From Rhodospirillaceae bacterium (GTDB taxonomy: Bacteria; Pseudomonadota; Alphaproteobacteria; Rhodospirillales; Rhodospirillaceae), in assembly GCA_040219235.1 (NCBI GenBank), contig JAVJSV010000021.1, forward strand, positions 124,001 to 188,000: a DNA stretch of 64,000 nt, written 5' to 3'. The translations under genes and the position numbers were made by a program. Shown here in pieces: positions 25,986 through 35,714 of the stretch. Under the pieces are notes generated by a model. The model did no database searches, was not told where the DNA came from, and was given only the letters and a program-made list of their open reading frames with translations. Numbering within the stretch: position 1 is the stretch's first letter; every line of letters begins with the position of its first letter.

Positions 25986-26735
25986 TTAAGGCACTGTGTC
26001 GAACGCGTTCGTATAAACACCGATCGCGCGGTTGAGATATTGACCCCCTTCACTCAATTCGAGCACGAGCGCCGCGAAATCTGCATAACCGAGAATGCTC
26101 GACGGGTTTGGCGTGGGAACGCCGTCTGAGATCAAGAGATTGTTCTTCTTGGGGTGATCGCGAAACCCGCGCGGGCGCAAGATCACGTATTCCAGATCGC
26201 TGTTGGAAACGATCCGTTCCATGCGCTGCATGTCTAGGTATAAGCCGCGCTTTTGCCAGACAAAGTTCTCAGAAAAACCCTCCGTGGTTGGCTTTTCATC
26301 GGGAATCATCTCGACGCCGCCAGAACTGGTGACAATAAGCCGTTCATTTCCTTTGCGGCGCATGGCGGTAATAATTGCAGCCGTGCCGACCGAGTAGAGA
26401 TCGACAGACGTCACTTCTTTGCCGGGCACGTAGGATGGGCCAACCAAAGAAATGACTACTTCATCCCCACGCATCGCGTTGGCAAGGCTGTCGACGTCAT
26501 AAACATCCCCTTCGACCGCCATAAAGTTAGCATGGTTAATCTCAATGCGCTCCGGGGATCGCGCGAGACCCGTCACGCGTCGCCCCTGGTCTAATGCTTG
26601 CAACATGATTTGCGGGGCAGACCTTGCCGTCGCGCCAATAACCAATATCGGTTTGAGGTCTGCGGCAATGGCATCGGTGGTTAAGTTTGCCATGCCAAAG
26701 CCCGCACACAGGACCGTGATGAAAAAGCGGATCAC
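25986..26735 (-). CDS. Exported atypical-SDR / NAD(P)-binding-like protein with a degraded glycine motif
   Basis: 249 residues from GTG 26735 (GGAGAG six bases upstream, one base after the ygfZ stop). The first ~24 residues form a Sec-type signal peptide ending near AIAADL. The mature part has an NmrA/atypical-SDR Rossmann fold starting PILVIGATARSAPQIM. The usual GATGxxG has become GATARSA, so dinucleotide binding is doubtful. VTSSGGVEM and YVILRPRGF are the usual later motifs. It is one of three exported members of this fold in the window (others at 38907 and 41028). Probably co-transcribed with ygfZ; role unknown. Confidence 0.8.
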   Translation of the reverse strand: MIRFFITVLCAGFGMANLTTDAIAADLKPILVIGATARSAPQIMLQALDQGRRVTGLARSPERIEINHANFMAVEGDVYDVDSLANAMRGDEVVISLVGPSYVPGKEVTSVDLYSVGTAAIITAMRRKGNERLIVTSSGGVEMIPDEKPTTEGFSENFVWQKRGLYLDMQRMERIVSNSDLEYVILRPRGFRDHPKKNNLLISDGVPTPNPSSILGYADFAALVLELSEGGQYLNRAIGVYTNAFDTVP

Positions 26736-26736
26736 A

Positions 26737-27645
26737 TTAACTCTCCGATTGCTCGGGTAGAACCATCCATGAGGATGGCTGTACCTTTACGGTGCCAACT
26801 ATACTGGTGAGATCACCTTCTGAAGCAGCACGCCAAGTTGCCAGACGTATAAGCGCGAGCCCACGACCATCAGCAGAACTTTTCATTTCACCGGCATCCT
26901 TACCATCGACTGTTAGAGGTGAGCCAAGGGGAGGAGCTTTGCCTTGAAATGTCACGGGAAGAAGGCGCTTCTTGATCAAAGCGCGGTAATGGGTTCGAGC
27001 GGTTAACTCCTGGCCAATGTAACAGCCCTTTTTGAAATCGACGCCGCCGAGCTCCTCGAAGCCGTTTTCCAACAGCAAGGCTTTTTCCACTTCTAAATCC
27101 CTGCTGCCATCAGGCAAGCCGAGCGCTATGCGGTGTGCATCGTAATCGGATTGGCTTGCTAACGTCCACTTCTGGGCTTGCTGCACTTGTGTCAGAGCGT
27201 CGTGAGTGCCAATCAAACGCAGGCCAGCATCTGCCAAACGCGGGTCATAATAAATATGCAGACCGTCAAGGTTGAAAGTGCGGCCTGCCTCAGATTCGAG
27301 GGGCAGATCAGCACCAGGGGTGTCGCCCCAAACGGCAGCAACGCTCAACGATGTCGCGACCTCCAGTTCGACCTTAGACCGCAAGCGAAACCGCTTAAGC
27401 CGCATCATCAGATCGTCCGCCCGGTCCGCCTCGCAGTCCAGATAGAGTCCGTTTGGTTGATGAACCATCATGAACTCGTGCAGAAATTTACCCTGGGGTG
27501 TCAGAAAGGCGGACCAGATGGAGTGAGCCGCTGTCACCTTCTCGACATCGTTCGACACCAGTCCCTGCAAGAAAGAGACTGCATCCTCACCATTTACAAC
27601 AAGAATTGCGCGGCCTTCAAGGCGGGTATAATGCGGTTGTGACAT
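26737..27645 (-). CDS. ygfZ: YgfZ-type folate-binding protein (Fe-S cluster maturation)
   Basis: 302 residues with the GcvT-like fold and the YgfZ signature KGCYIGQELTARTHYRA (K-G-C-Y-x-G-Q-E), which contains the conserved Cys. The N-terminal VNGEDAVSFLQGLVSNDV segment is typical. YgfZ/IBA57-type proteins bind tetrahydrofolate and assist assembly or repair of certain Fe-S enzymes in the cytoplasm. It is the first gene of a minus-strand unit with the exported SDR-like gene, and divergent from the glycosyltransferase cluster. Confidence 0.92.
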   Translation of the reverse strand: MSQPHYTRLEGRAILVVNGEDAVSFLQGLVSNDVEKVTAAHSIWSAFLTPQGKFLHEFMMVHQPNGLYLDCEADRADDLMMRLKRFRLRSKVELEVATSLSVAAVWGDTPGADLPLESEAGRTFNLDGLHIYYDPRLADAGLRLIGTHDALTQVQQAQKWTLASQSDYDAHRIALGLPDGSRDLEVEKALLLENGFEELGGVDFKKGCYIGQELTARTHYRALIKKRLLPVTFQGKAPPLGSPLTVDGKDAGEMKSSADGRGLALIRLATWRAASEGDLTSIVGTVKVQPSSWMVLPEQSES

Positions 27646-27777
27646 AGGTGACGGATGCTTTCAGACTGTCTTTAAAGGAAGTACTGAATTTAAGTCTTTG
27701 ATATCATAGAACAAGACTCCGCACAGATTTGTGCTGTTTGTTGGAATTTTTTGACTGAGACAGGTATAACCCGCAGC

Positions 27778-28875
27778 ATGAATATAGTGATGTTTGATGA
27801 TTCCGTGCCGTTCGACGGCTTCACCGCAGCGACTAAGCCGCTCGGAGGGGCCGAGAAGGCTTTTGCGGCGCTGGCTGGGGCTTTGGCAAAAGCTGGGCAC
27901 ACGGTCACCGTTATCAACCGCTGCAAGCATGCCTTGATGGCTGAGGGTGCCCGCTGGCGGCCCTGGGATGCGAACCGTCCTGCTGAGGCAGATGTTCTGA
28001 TCGCGTTGAAGACGCCAGAGCTCTTGGGTGGTGTGCGGCGGGTGGATTCCCGCGTGCTGTTGGTCCCTGGAGACCCAAAATATCTTGGAACCGCGCAAAA
28101 CGCTGAACTGCTGGCCTCTTATGCGCCGCGTTTACTGTTCCTCACGGAGCGTCAGGCTGAGATGTATGGTGGCAGACTGTCTGCGGTCATCGCCCCACCT
28201 GGTGTGAACAAAGCTTTTTTCCCCGAGAAAAAAGAAATTGATTTGTACTCCGACGCCAATCATCCCGCGATTCCGCCCGATGAACCGGAGAAGCCGGAAG
28301 AAGACGTGCAGCCTGAGTTGCCGCCACCTCATGCGGTCGTGACCACACATCCGTTGCACGGGTTATCGCGTGTTCTTGAGTTATGGCGGGATAAAATCAA
28401 TCCAGCCAATGCGAACGCGTCTCTGACGGTCTACTCCGCTGTCCTCGCTAAAGGTATGGTCGGTGAGGAAGTGCCCGATGTGATCGCGCCCGTGTTAGAA
28501 TTGGTGAAATCCTGTGCTGACGCGAATGTTGGCGTCTCGGCACCAAAGGGAGACCGGGCGATGGCTGAAGCCTACCGTCAATCCCGCGTGCACCTGTATC
28601 CCGGACATCCCCGTGACTTTGCCTGCTGGACACTGCGCGACAGCCAAGCTTCGGGCCTACCTGCCGTCGCGTTTAACAAAGGTGGCGTTGAAGATGTGAT
28701 CGACAATGGAAAAACCGGCTTCATCGTTCCAGATGATGATGCCTTTGCCAATGTTGCGCTCCAACTTCTAAATGATGATGCTGTTTATCAGTCTTTTAGT
28801 GAAGCGGCATCCGCAGTTGAACGCCGCAAGACCTGGGCGGCGACAGCAGATATCGTCACCCAACTTTGGTTGTAG
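27778..28875 (+). CDS. Glycosyltransferase family 4-like
   Basis: 365 residues from ATG 27778 (MNIVMFDDS); the frame is open from TTG 27751 but that adds no conserved sequence. A GT-B fold is visible, with the N-terminal KPLGGAEKAFAAL region and a C-terminal donor site of the GT4 kind (FACWTLRDSQASGLPAVA, GGVEDVIDNGKTGFIV). A Pro/Glu-rich insertion of about 20 residues (near 165-185) separates the two halves. It heads a plus-strand run of three glycosyltransferases and an asparagine synthase, so a role in LPS or other surface polysaccharide is likely. Confidence 0.82.
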   Translation: MNIVMFDDSVPFDGFTAATKPLGGAEKAFAALAGALAKAGHTVTVINRCKHALMAEGARWRPWDANRPAEADVLIALKTPELLGGVRRVDSRVLLVPGDPKYLGTAQNAELLASYAPRLLFLTERQAEMYGGRLSAVIAPPGVNKAFFPEKKEIDLYSDANHPAIPPDEPEKPEEDVQPELPPPHAVVTTHPLHGLSRVLELWRDKINPANANASLTVYSAVLAKGMVGEEVPDVIAPVLELVKSCADANVGVSAPKGDRAMAEAYRQSRVHLYPGHPRDFACWTLRDSQASGLPAVAFNKGGVEDVIDNGKTGFIVPDDDAFANVALQLLNDDAVYQSFSEAASAVERRKTWAATADIVTQLWL

Positions 28876-28892
28876 GCTCAGGTCAATCTGCC

Positions 28893-29795
28893 ATGCGCAT
28901 CCTGTTTATAACGGCGACACGCATTGGTGATGCCGTTATTTCGACAGGTTTGCTTGACCACCTGGTTCAGACATACCCAAACGCGAAGTTAACAATTGCT
29001 TGTGGCCCTTTGGCGGCCAGCCTTTTTGCAGATGTTCCCAACTTGGAGCGAGTCATCGTTCTGGCCAAGAAACCCTACGGACAACATTGGTTCAGTCTGT
29101 GGCAAGAGGTTCGAAAAGTGAAATGGGATGTGGTCGTTGATCTGCGCCGGTCTCTGATTCCGTATCTTGTGCATACGCGCCAGCGGTATAGGCTAGGTCC
29201 AGATGATGATCGCTCGCATCGTGTTCAACTGCTGAGCGGCCTGTTCGGTTTATCTCCGCCCGCTGATCCCAAAATATGGTTGAGCGATCACCATAAGACC
29301 GGAGCGTTGGACATTCTGGGCGGTGACGAACCTTACATTGCGCTATGCCCTATTGCTGCACGGCCAGAAAAAACCTGGTCTTCCGAGAATTTCACGGCTT
29401 TGGCGCGGACAATCCTCGCAGAAGAAGGTTGGTTTGCAGACAACAAGATTCTGCTTGTTGGTGCAGAAGCGGATCGCTCAATTTTGACTCAGATGGCACA
29501 GGCGCTTCCACAGGAAAGATGCGGGCTGTTAATTGGATGCTCTGACCTGTTGACCGTCGCCGCCGTGCTGGCCAAGTGTCAGTTCACAATTGCGAATGAC
29601 TCAGGCTTAGCGCATTTATCAGCCGCCGTTGGATCCCCCACAGTAGCGTTGTTCGGGCCGACACGTGCTGATTTATATCGTCCCTGGGGGGCACGCGTAA
29701 CCGTTGTGCAGGCCCCGAATATCTCAAACGGTCGTGCCATGTCAGATATTTCAGTTGGTGAGGTTTTGGACGCCTGTCACGCTGTTGTGACGTGA
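28893..29795 (+). CDS. Glycosyltransferase family 9 (heptosyltransferase-like)
   Basis: 300 residues from ATG 28893. The GT9 pattern is clear: MRILFITATRIGDAV at the start, CPIAARPEKTWSSENF for the donor-binding loop, TIANDSGLAHLSAAVGSPTVALFGPT near the end, and a final PWG. Members transfer heptose or related sugars from ADP-sugars to lipid A-core. It lies 17 bp after the GT4 gene and precedes a second GT4 gene, consistent with LPS core or O-chain assembly at the inner membrane. Confidence 0.9.
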   Translation: MRILFITATRIGDAVISTGLLDHLVQTYPNAKLTIACGPLAASLFADVPNLERVIVLAKKPYGQHWFSLWQEVRKVKWDVVVDLRRSLIPYLVHTRQRYRLGPDDDRSHRVQLLSGLFGLSPPADPKIWLSDHHKTGALDILGGDEPYIALCPIAARPEKTWSSENFTALARTILAEEGWFADNKILLVGAEADRSILTQMAQALPQERCGLLIGCSDLLTVAAVLAKCQFTIANDSGLAHLSAAVGSPTVALFGPTRADLYRPWGARVTVVQAPNISNGRAMSDISVGEVLDACHAVVT

Positions 29796-29930
29796 GGCAC
29801 TCACCAGATTTTGGCGTCAGCCACTTAAGCCTGCTATAAGATGCGTTCTGGCATAGTGAGCGCGTTTGAGTTCTGAGGGCAGAGGCTGCTCGCTGAGGTG
29901 CTAGAAGGGGGGAAGTTGGGCGCACATCCG

Positions 29931-30998
29931 ATGAAGATACTGCATGCCATATCCAGCAGTGACGACGGCGCTGTCCAACGCGCTTTTGAGCAGACAGTCA
30001 CGGCATTGGCGCGCACTGATCATGCGCAACGCGTTGTGATACCCAAAGATGAACGGCTTGCAATGCGATTGCGATCTGTAGGGCTTGAGTCCTTGGAATT
30101 GCCTTTTCGGGCACGGTTCGATTTTTCCAGTAAGAGACGATTGAACAACGAGATTTCAGCATTTGATGCGGATTTAGTGCTGAGTTGGACCCCTGAGGTC
30201 TCCAACGATGTTACGCCAGCACATGGTGGGCGTGGACAGGCGAAACACCTTGGTGTTGTTGGCGAAGCTTTCGCATCTTCGCAATATGAGTCTTGTGATC
30301 ACCTCCTTACTTTCAGCCAACAGCGCGTCGATCGCGTTATTTCGGCAGGTTGGCCACCTGAAAAAGTCACTAAGCTCCCTCCAATTATCGTCTCTGATGG
30401 GATTAAACCCCATGACAGGAAAATGTTTTTTACACCTGCTACAGCAAAGTTGGTGGTTGTGGTTGGCAATCTAACAACGGGACAAGGCTTTCAGATGTTA
30501 ATGGAAGCTATTGGCCGGATTTCTGGCATCTATGTATGGATCGTTGGTGAGGGGCCAGATAAAAAGAAATTAGATGATCAGGCTCTTGAAATTGGCATTA
30601 AACCACGGACCCGGTTTTTGGGCGCGCAGAGCGACATCATGCCACTTATTGCGGCTGCCGATATTGTGATCTCTCCCGCAACTAAAGATGATGTTGGTGA
30701 GCAAGTGCTTCGCGCCTGGGGGTGCGGAAAGGCCGTTATTGCCGCAGATGCCATCGGGCCGGGGTTGCTCGTGCGCCATCGTGAGACGGGTGTTCTGGTG
30801 CCTGTTGAGGATGCACGCAGCTTGGCCGAAGCCATCAAATGGGTAAATCAAGATTCTGATTTTTCAAGTCGTATTGCCGTTGCTGGAGCCGAGGAGTTTG
30901 CTAAATCTCATAGTGAAGCTGTGGTTATTCCAAAGTACGAGGCTCTTTTTCAAACCATTGTAACCAGTCGCGCAGATCCCGCGCCATCTGATCAGTAA
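29931..30998 (+). CDS. Glycosyltransferase family 4
   Basis: 355 residues from ATG 29931 (MKILHAISS), the natural GT-B start; the frame extends to GTG 29898. The donor half shows VVGNLTTGQGFQMLMEA, IVGEGPDKKKLDDQA and a C-terminal GEQVLRAWGCGKAVIA followed by GVLVPVEDARSLAEAI, all characteristic of GT4. The GC content is visibly lower than in the 8-16 kb block. It ends 15 bp before asnB and belongs to the same polysaccharide cluster. Confidence 0.87.
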   Translation: MKILHAISSSDDGAVQRAFEQTVTALARTDHAQRVVIPKDERLAMRLRSVGLESLELPFRARFDFSSKRRLNNEISAFDADLVLSWTPEVSNDVTPAHGGRGQAKHLGVVGEAFASSQYESCDHLLTFSQQRVDRVISAGWPPEKVTKLPPIIVSDGIKPHDRKMFFTPATAKLVVVVGNLTTGQGFQMLMEAIGRISGIYVWIVGEGPDKKKLDDQALEIGIKPRTRFLGAQSDIMPLIAAADIVISPATKDDVGEQVLRAWGCGKAVIAADAIGPGLLVRHRETGVLVPVEDARSLAEAIKWVNQDSDFSSRIAVAGAEEFAKSHSEAVVIPKYEALFQTIVTSRADPAPSDQ

Positions 30999-31013
30999 GT
31001 CGACAAAAAGAGT

Positions 31014-32762
31014 ATGTGTGGTATTGCCGGGGGCATGACAACGAATGGCGCGGTGCCTTTGGATTCCGTGCTCACGTCTTTGCAGACATCCTTACGACAT
31101 CGCGGCCCAGATGGTTCTGGACGTCATACTGCTGATGCGGTCGGTCTGGTTCACACGCGACTTGCGATCATTGATCCGGCCCATGGGGCCCAGCCATTCG
31201 TGTCAGAGCAAGGTGTTGCGGTCATCGCGAACGGCGAAATCTACAACGACCTAGAAATCCGCCAAACACTTGCATCACAGACTTATCGGACACAAAGCGA
31301 CAATGAATCTATTTTGCACGCTTACTTAAGTGAGGGGGTGGCGTATACGAGCTTGCTGCGGGGTATGTTTGCGGTTGCAGTGTATGACCCAAGATCAAGA
31401 ACGTTGATTTTGTCGCGTGATCCATTTGGAATTAAACCGCTCTATTATACGGAAACCTCCACCGGATTCTGGTTTGCGTCTGAAGCACAAGCGCTTGTGA
31501 AAGCAGGGCTATTAGCAGCGACCGAAAACACAACCGCACGGGATGAATTGCTCGCACTGCAGTTTAGTAATGGCGACGAAACAGCTTTGGCCGGTATTCG
31601 GCGCGTTCCGCCCGGGACCACACTGCTCGTCCGAAACGGAAAAATTCTAGATCGGATCCAGATTGATGCGATTGCTCGTCAGGCTGAGGCAAGCGGTGAC
31701 GCCGCATCTGAGTTTGAGGCGTTATTGTTTGATTCCGTTCGCGTTCATCTTCGGTCTGACGTTCCCTATGGCATCTTCCTCTCTGGTGGGCTCGATTCGG
31801 CAGCCGTTCTGACAGCTATGGCTGAATTCGAAGAGCAACCGGTGATCGCCTATACAGCTGGTTTTGCGAACTCCAGTGTCCATGATGAGCGCACACAGGC
31901 GGCCTTGGTTGCGGCAGCGACAGGCGCAGACCACAGGCCCATAGAAATTTCCGAAAGCGACTTTTGGAACACACTGCCGGCCATTGCTGCTTGTCTGGAT
32001 GATCCGGTGGCCGATTATGCGGCCATTCCAACTTATCATTTAGCCAGAGCGGCCTCTCAAGATGTGAAAGTGGTTCTGACCGGCGAGGGGGGTGATGAAG
32101 TCCTTGGGGGGTATGGCCGCTATCGTAGCGGTCAGCGCCCTTGGCCGTTTCGGAAAGCGCCCTGGGCCCGACATGCGCTTGCGCGCGTCAACGTTTTGCG
32201 ATCGTCGAGTAAAACGTGGCGTAGCGCAATTGTGGCACAGGAAAAAGACATTGAGGCGCAGCTCTGGTCGCGTTTGCAGAAGCTGCAGGGATTAGACATC
32301 GCGACGTGGTTGCCGAATGATCTCCTGACGAAAGTTGATAGGTGCCTCATGGCCCATGGCGTTGAGGGGCGCGTTCCGTTTTTAGACCGCTCATTCGCCT
32401 CTTTTGCTTTTCATCTGAAAGACAGCGAGAAAATTTCAGGCCGCCTTGGTAAAAATATTCTCAGACAATGGTTGGCGGAAAAGATGCCGGTCTCACAACC
32501 CTTTGCGCGCAAAAGAGGTTTCTCCGTACCTGTCGGCGCGTGGATTCAGTCCCACGGGAAAGTGTTGGGGCCCTTGGTTGCGAATCAGCCCGGAGTCGTC
32601 CGCATTTGTGAGCCATCCCGCGTAACTGACTTGTTTAAGTCGATAAACACCCGCACCGCCTTCTCAGCCTGGGTGCTGTTGTTTTATGCGCTTTGGCATC
32701 AATGTCATATTTTAGGCATTGGCCACGCTGGTTCAGTCGCCGAGGTGTTGGCGGAGAGCTGA
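31014..32762 (+). CDS. asnB: Glutamine-hydrolysing asparagine synthase-family amidotransferase
   Basis: 582 residues. MCGIAGG gives the N-terminal nucleophile Cys2 after Met removal. The glutaminase domain contains LRHRGPDGSG and SRDPFGIKPLYY. The synthetase domain begins with the PP-loop SGGLDSAAVL and contains GEGGDEVLGGYGRY. It would make asparagine from aspartate, glutamine and ATP. Within glycosyltransferase clusters, homologues instead amidate sugar acids or peptide parts of surface glycans, so either role is possible. It is the last gene of the cluster and converges with the secreted hydrolase gene. Confidence 0.93.
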   Translation: MCGIAGGMTTNGAVPLDSVLTSLQTSLRHRGPDGSGRHTADAVGLVHTRLAIIDPAHGAQPFVSEQGVAVIANGEIYNDLEIRQTLASQTYRTQSDNESILHAYLSEGVAYTSLLRGMFAVAVYDPRSRTLILSRDPFGIKPLYYTETSTGFWFASEAQALVKAGLLAATENTTARDELLALQFSNGDETALAGIRRVPPGTTLLVRNGKILDRIQIDAIARQAEASGDAASEFEALLFDSVRVHLRSDVPYGIFLSGGLDSAAVLTAMAEFEEQPVIAYTAGFANSSVHDERTQAALVAAATGADHRPIEISESDFWNTLPAIAACLDDPVADYAAIPTYHLARAASQDVKVVLTGEGGDEVLGGYGRYRSGQRPWPFRKAPWARHALARVNVLRSSSKTWRSAIVAQEKDIEAQLWSRLQKLQGLDIATWLPNDLLTKVDRCLMAHGVEGRVPFLDRSFASFAFHLKDSEKISGRLGKNILRQWLAEKMPVSQPFARKRGFSVPVGAWIQSHGKVLGPLVANQPGVVRICEPSRVTDLFKSINTRTAFSAWVLLFYALWHQCHILGIGHAGSVAEVLAES

Positions 32763-32853
32763 AACCTATTCATGTTGTCAGGCAGGGCAATGGAGTGAGG
32801 GGGCAACCATAATCGCCTTGCAGACTATATTTATAGGAATCCCTTACGTCATA

Positions 32854-34977
32854 TCAGTCCACGAGGTTAGCGAACCTACAGCTCTCATCCGCAGGATTGT
32901 GACTCATGACTTGATCATAAAAGTACCCGGCCTTCTCAATCATTGGATTAATATCCATCCCCAGAATGAGTTCCTGATTGGCCAGTTCGAGCGTCGCCTC
33001 AGCGTAGGCATTTGTATAATCAGTTCTTGAAGTGTAGCGCTCTGTTATTGCCGGACGCGGATCGCCTGTCGCATTGCGCTCTGTGACGGTGCGGGAAAAG
33101 GGAATAAAGCTGCCTGACCAGCGTGCCAGTCTGTTCGGTGCTCCGGTATCTGCAGTTTGTGGATTCCAGCCTGTGTGGGCCCCTAAAGGAACCTCAATAT
33201 CAGGCAGACGAATGCCAGCGATGTCCAGGCCATCTTCATTTGAGGCGGGCACGCGGGTTTCATAGGGTTTCCCATGAAGAGGCGGAACATTGTCTGCGAT
33301 ACCTTCGCTCGCAAATCTGGGTCCATGATCGAGGCGAGGCGGTAACAATTGATATTTTGGCGTTCGCATAAAGGCGGCATCGGGAAACCCAGTGCGATAT
33401 TGATCAGTCGTCACAAGGCTTCCATCAGCGATTTTCGGATATTGGCTTGGTGGAGGCGCACGGTCTACCGTGATCCAAGCGTCGATATGCGATAGCAGCG
33501 CCCGCAGTACAGGACGGTGATCGAGTGGGCTACGACAGTGAACAAGAGCGCCGCGTTTATCGGACGTGCCAATCGCGTGCTGGCCTCCAGCAATCATATA
33601 AAGCCTGACACTTGGGTCTGGAGTAATATCTGTGCTGCCAAGCGTGTCCGTGTGCACAAGCGAGGCAGATCTGGCCCAGTATTCTGAGGCCGTGTTGATG
33701 ATAAATATTCTTGGCACCGCGTTTAATCTGCGGGCTTCATCTAACAGGCTGCTTTGTTCATTGGTGACCGTATCGACCTGTTCGACGGTTGAAAATGGAA
33801 AAAAGTCTGTCGGAAAGTCTAAGTCTTGGTCCGGGCTAAAATGTCGAGAGGTTTGGGCAAACCGGAAGTTGAAACTGCCTTTTCCAGCGCCAGCGCCGTC
33901 GATCAGCAGTCCGTCGAATACGGAACGACCTTGCTCATCCACATGCAGACCTTCCCACAAGAGCGTGTTCAACAATCGGCCAGATTGCGAGTGGCCATAG
34001 GCCACGGTGGCTTGTGGCAACCCCCCACCTTGCGATGTCAGTGGGTTTGCATTGCCATAGGAGTCTCCCGTCTCATAACTGAAAAAAGAGACGGCATCGC
34101 GCAAGGCGGACAGCCCCAAGCCAACGATGGGCGGGTTCTGGGAGCCGTATGCCAATCTGTACACTTTTCCCGGAACAAATCCTGTGTCCAACGTGACCCA
34201 ATTGGGGTCTCTTAGGAGTGGAGACGCAGAGTCCTCCTCCAGAGGAAGGCCGAATTGCCATCTTTGACGCGGAATGGTTTCGTAGGTTCCGCTTTGTGGA
34301 CCACGAACCGACAACTGAGCGGCCTGAGGATTCCAGACCGTTGGTGTGTAGCCTAAAGCGCCGAGTCCGATATGCTTCAGGCTTTTTGATGATTCTGTCG
34401 GTGCCATTTCGCTGATAACCTGCCCGGTAATAACAGTGCCGTCAGGCTGCGTTGCGACCGGCAGGTCGATGGTCAGTGTGTTTGGGCGCCTCACCACATC
34501 CCAATTCCAAGCGGTCCAAAGAACCGCATAACCTTGTTCCATCAGGAAGCCGTTCCCTAAATCCGCTGCACTGCGTGCAGCTGTCCGCCCAGTGGCATTG
34601 TTAAATCGGTTGAGCGCCACCATATTGCCGCGATTGGTCACGTCATAAAGAAGACGGCCATTGCCCCGCTCTGGGTCAAGCGGCATCAATAAAACGAAGT
34701 CACCGCTATATGTCACAAGGCCCCGGGCATCTGTTGGCGCAAACTCAAGATCATGAATGGACGCATTAAAGTCTGATTGAGGATCGATCGCATAATGAAG
34801 ACGGCCAGCGATTCTGACATACGGCCCCACACGGCCATAATTCTGACCATCAGAGACAAGCATGCGGTCCAGAATTTCTATGCGTTCAACTGCGGCATAG
34901 GCACTAGATATGCCCAGACTGACGCATATACTTAAAAAACTGCCGATCAGGCATGACAACTGACGTGGGCGGTTCAC
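32854..34977 (-). CDS. Secreted alpha/beta-hydrolase-domain protein
   Basis: 707 residues with a Sec signal peptide ending near SSAYAAV. It belongs to the large exported family often labelled 'alpha/beta hydrolase domain-containing protein': an N-terminal beta-rich part with LLYDVTNRGNMVALNRFN, then a hydrolase core. The core has the nucleophile elbow GHSQSGRLLNTLL (Ser) and a late GGQHAIGT segment holding a candidate catalytic His. Substrates in this family are mostly unassigned; esters are plausible. It is a monocistronic minus-strand gene, divergent from the GST gene. Confidence 0.83.
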   Translation of the reverse strand: MNRPRQLSCLIGSFLSICVSLGISSAYAAVERIEILDRMLVSDGQNYGRVGPYVRIAGRLHYAIDPQSDFNASIHDLEFAPTDARGLVTYSGDFVLLMPLDPERGNGRLLYDVTNRGNMVALNRFNNATGRTAARSAADLGNGFLMEQGYAVLWTAWNWDVVRRPNTLTIDLPVATQPDGTVITGQVISEMAPTESSKSLKHIGLGALGYTPTVWNPQAAQLSVRGPQSGTYETIPRQRWQFGLPLEEDSASPLLRDPNWVTLDTGFVPGKVYRLAYGSQNPPIVGLGLSALRDAVSFFSYETGDSYGNANPLTSQGGGLPQATVAYGHSQSGRLLNTLLWEGLHVDEQGRSVFDGLLIDGAGAGKGSFNFRFAQTSRHFSPDQDLDFPTDFFPFSTVEQVDTVTNEQSSLLDEARRLNAVPRIFIINTASEYWARSASLVHTDTLGSTDITPDPSVRLYMIAGGQHAIGTSDKRGALVHCRSPLDHRPVLRALLSHIDAWITVDRAPPPSQYPKIADGSLVTTDQYRTGFPDAAFMRTPKYQLLPPRLDHGPRFASEGIADNVPPLHGKPYETRVPASNEDGLDIAGIRLPDIEVPLGAHTGWNPQTADTGAPNRLARWSGSFIPFSRTVTERNATGDPRPAITERYTSRTDYTNAYAEATLELANQELILGMDINPMIEKAGYFYDQVMSHNPADESCRFANLVD

Positions 34978-35065
34978 ATAAAACTCCTAAAAACTGCCGA
35001 GATGGCTGACTTGCTTTATAGTGAACCTCAAGGATTCGTCCAGACCGTAAAAATTGAAGGTGATT

Positions 35066-35689
35066 ATGATTGATTTATACAGCGTGCCGACAGCAAACGG
35101 CCAGCGGGTACACATTATGCTCGAAGAAACGGGGTTGCCGTATACCGCGCATCTGGTCGATCTCGTCGGCGGGCAGCACCTAAAGCCAGATTTTATAAAA
35201 ATGAATCCTTTTGGGCGCGCACCTGTCTTAGTCGACCATGATGGTCCCAAAAATGAAGAAATCACGGTCTTCGAGGGGCACGGTATGCTGTTTTATCTGG
35301 CCGAAAAATCCGGTCAGTTTTACCCAAAGAACCTAGCGGTGAGAGCCGAAATCCACACCTGGATGAGCGCTATTTCATCCAATCTTAGCCCAGCATTTGC
35401 AGCGCAATTCTGGTTTACGACAATCGCACCTGAGCCGAGCCGGGTGGCGCTTGATCGCGCCATATCAGAAGCGCACAGAGGCTTGTCGGCAATAGAGTCT
35501 CACCTCAAGGGTCGTGAGTTTATGGTCGGAGAGGAGTACACGATCGCGGATATTCACACCTACCCTGTTGCGGCGACGTCGGCCTCTCGGCTCGAAGGTG
35601 GATTGAAAAAATACCCTGAGATTGCGCGCTGGATGGAAGCTATCTCGCAGCGTGATGGTGTTGCGCGTGGAATGCGTATTCTGACATGA
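35066..35689 (+). CDS. Glutathione S-transferase
   Basis: 207 residues from ATG 35066; the GAAGG at 35056-35060 favours this start over TTG 35054. The N-terminal thioredoxin-like domain has DLYSVPTANGQRVHIMLEE, the cis-Pro region NPFGRAPVLVD and the glutathione-binding pair FEGHGMLFYLAE. The C-terminal helical domain contains EEYTIADIHTYPVA, the N-capping box motif. This pattern resembles the Ure2p-like/Nu class. The family conjugates or reduces electrophiles with glutathione in the cytoplasm. Confidence 0.92.
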   Translation: MIDLYSVPTANGQRVHIMLEETGLPYTAHLVDLVGGQHLKPDFIKMNPFGRAPVLVDHDGPKNEEITVFEGHGMLFYLAEKSGQFYPKNLAVRAEIHTWMSAISSNLSPAFAAQFWFTTIAPEPSRVALDRAISEAHRGLSAIESHLKGREFMVGEEYTIADIHTYPVAATSASRLEGGLKKYPEIARWMEAISQRDGVARGMRILT

Positions 35690-35714
35690 GTGCCAGGGAG
35701 GCTTACCAAAGCGG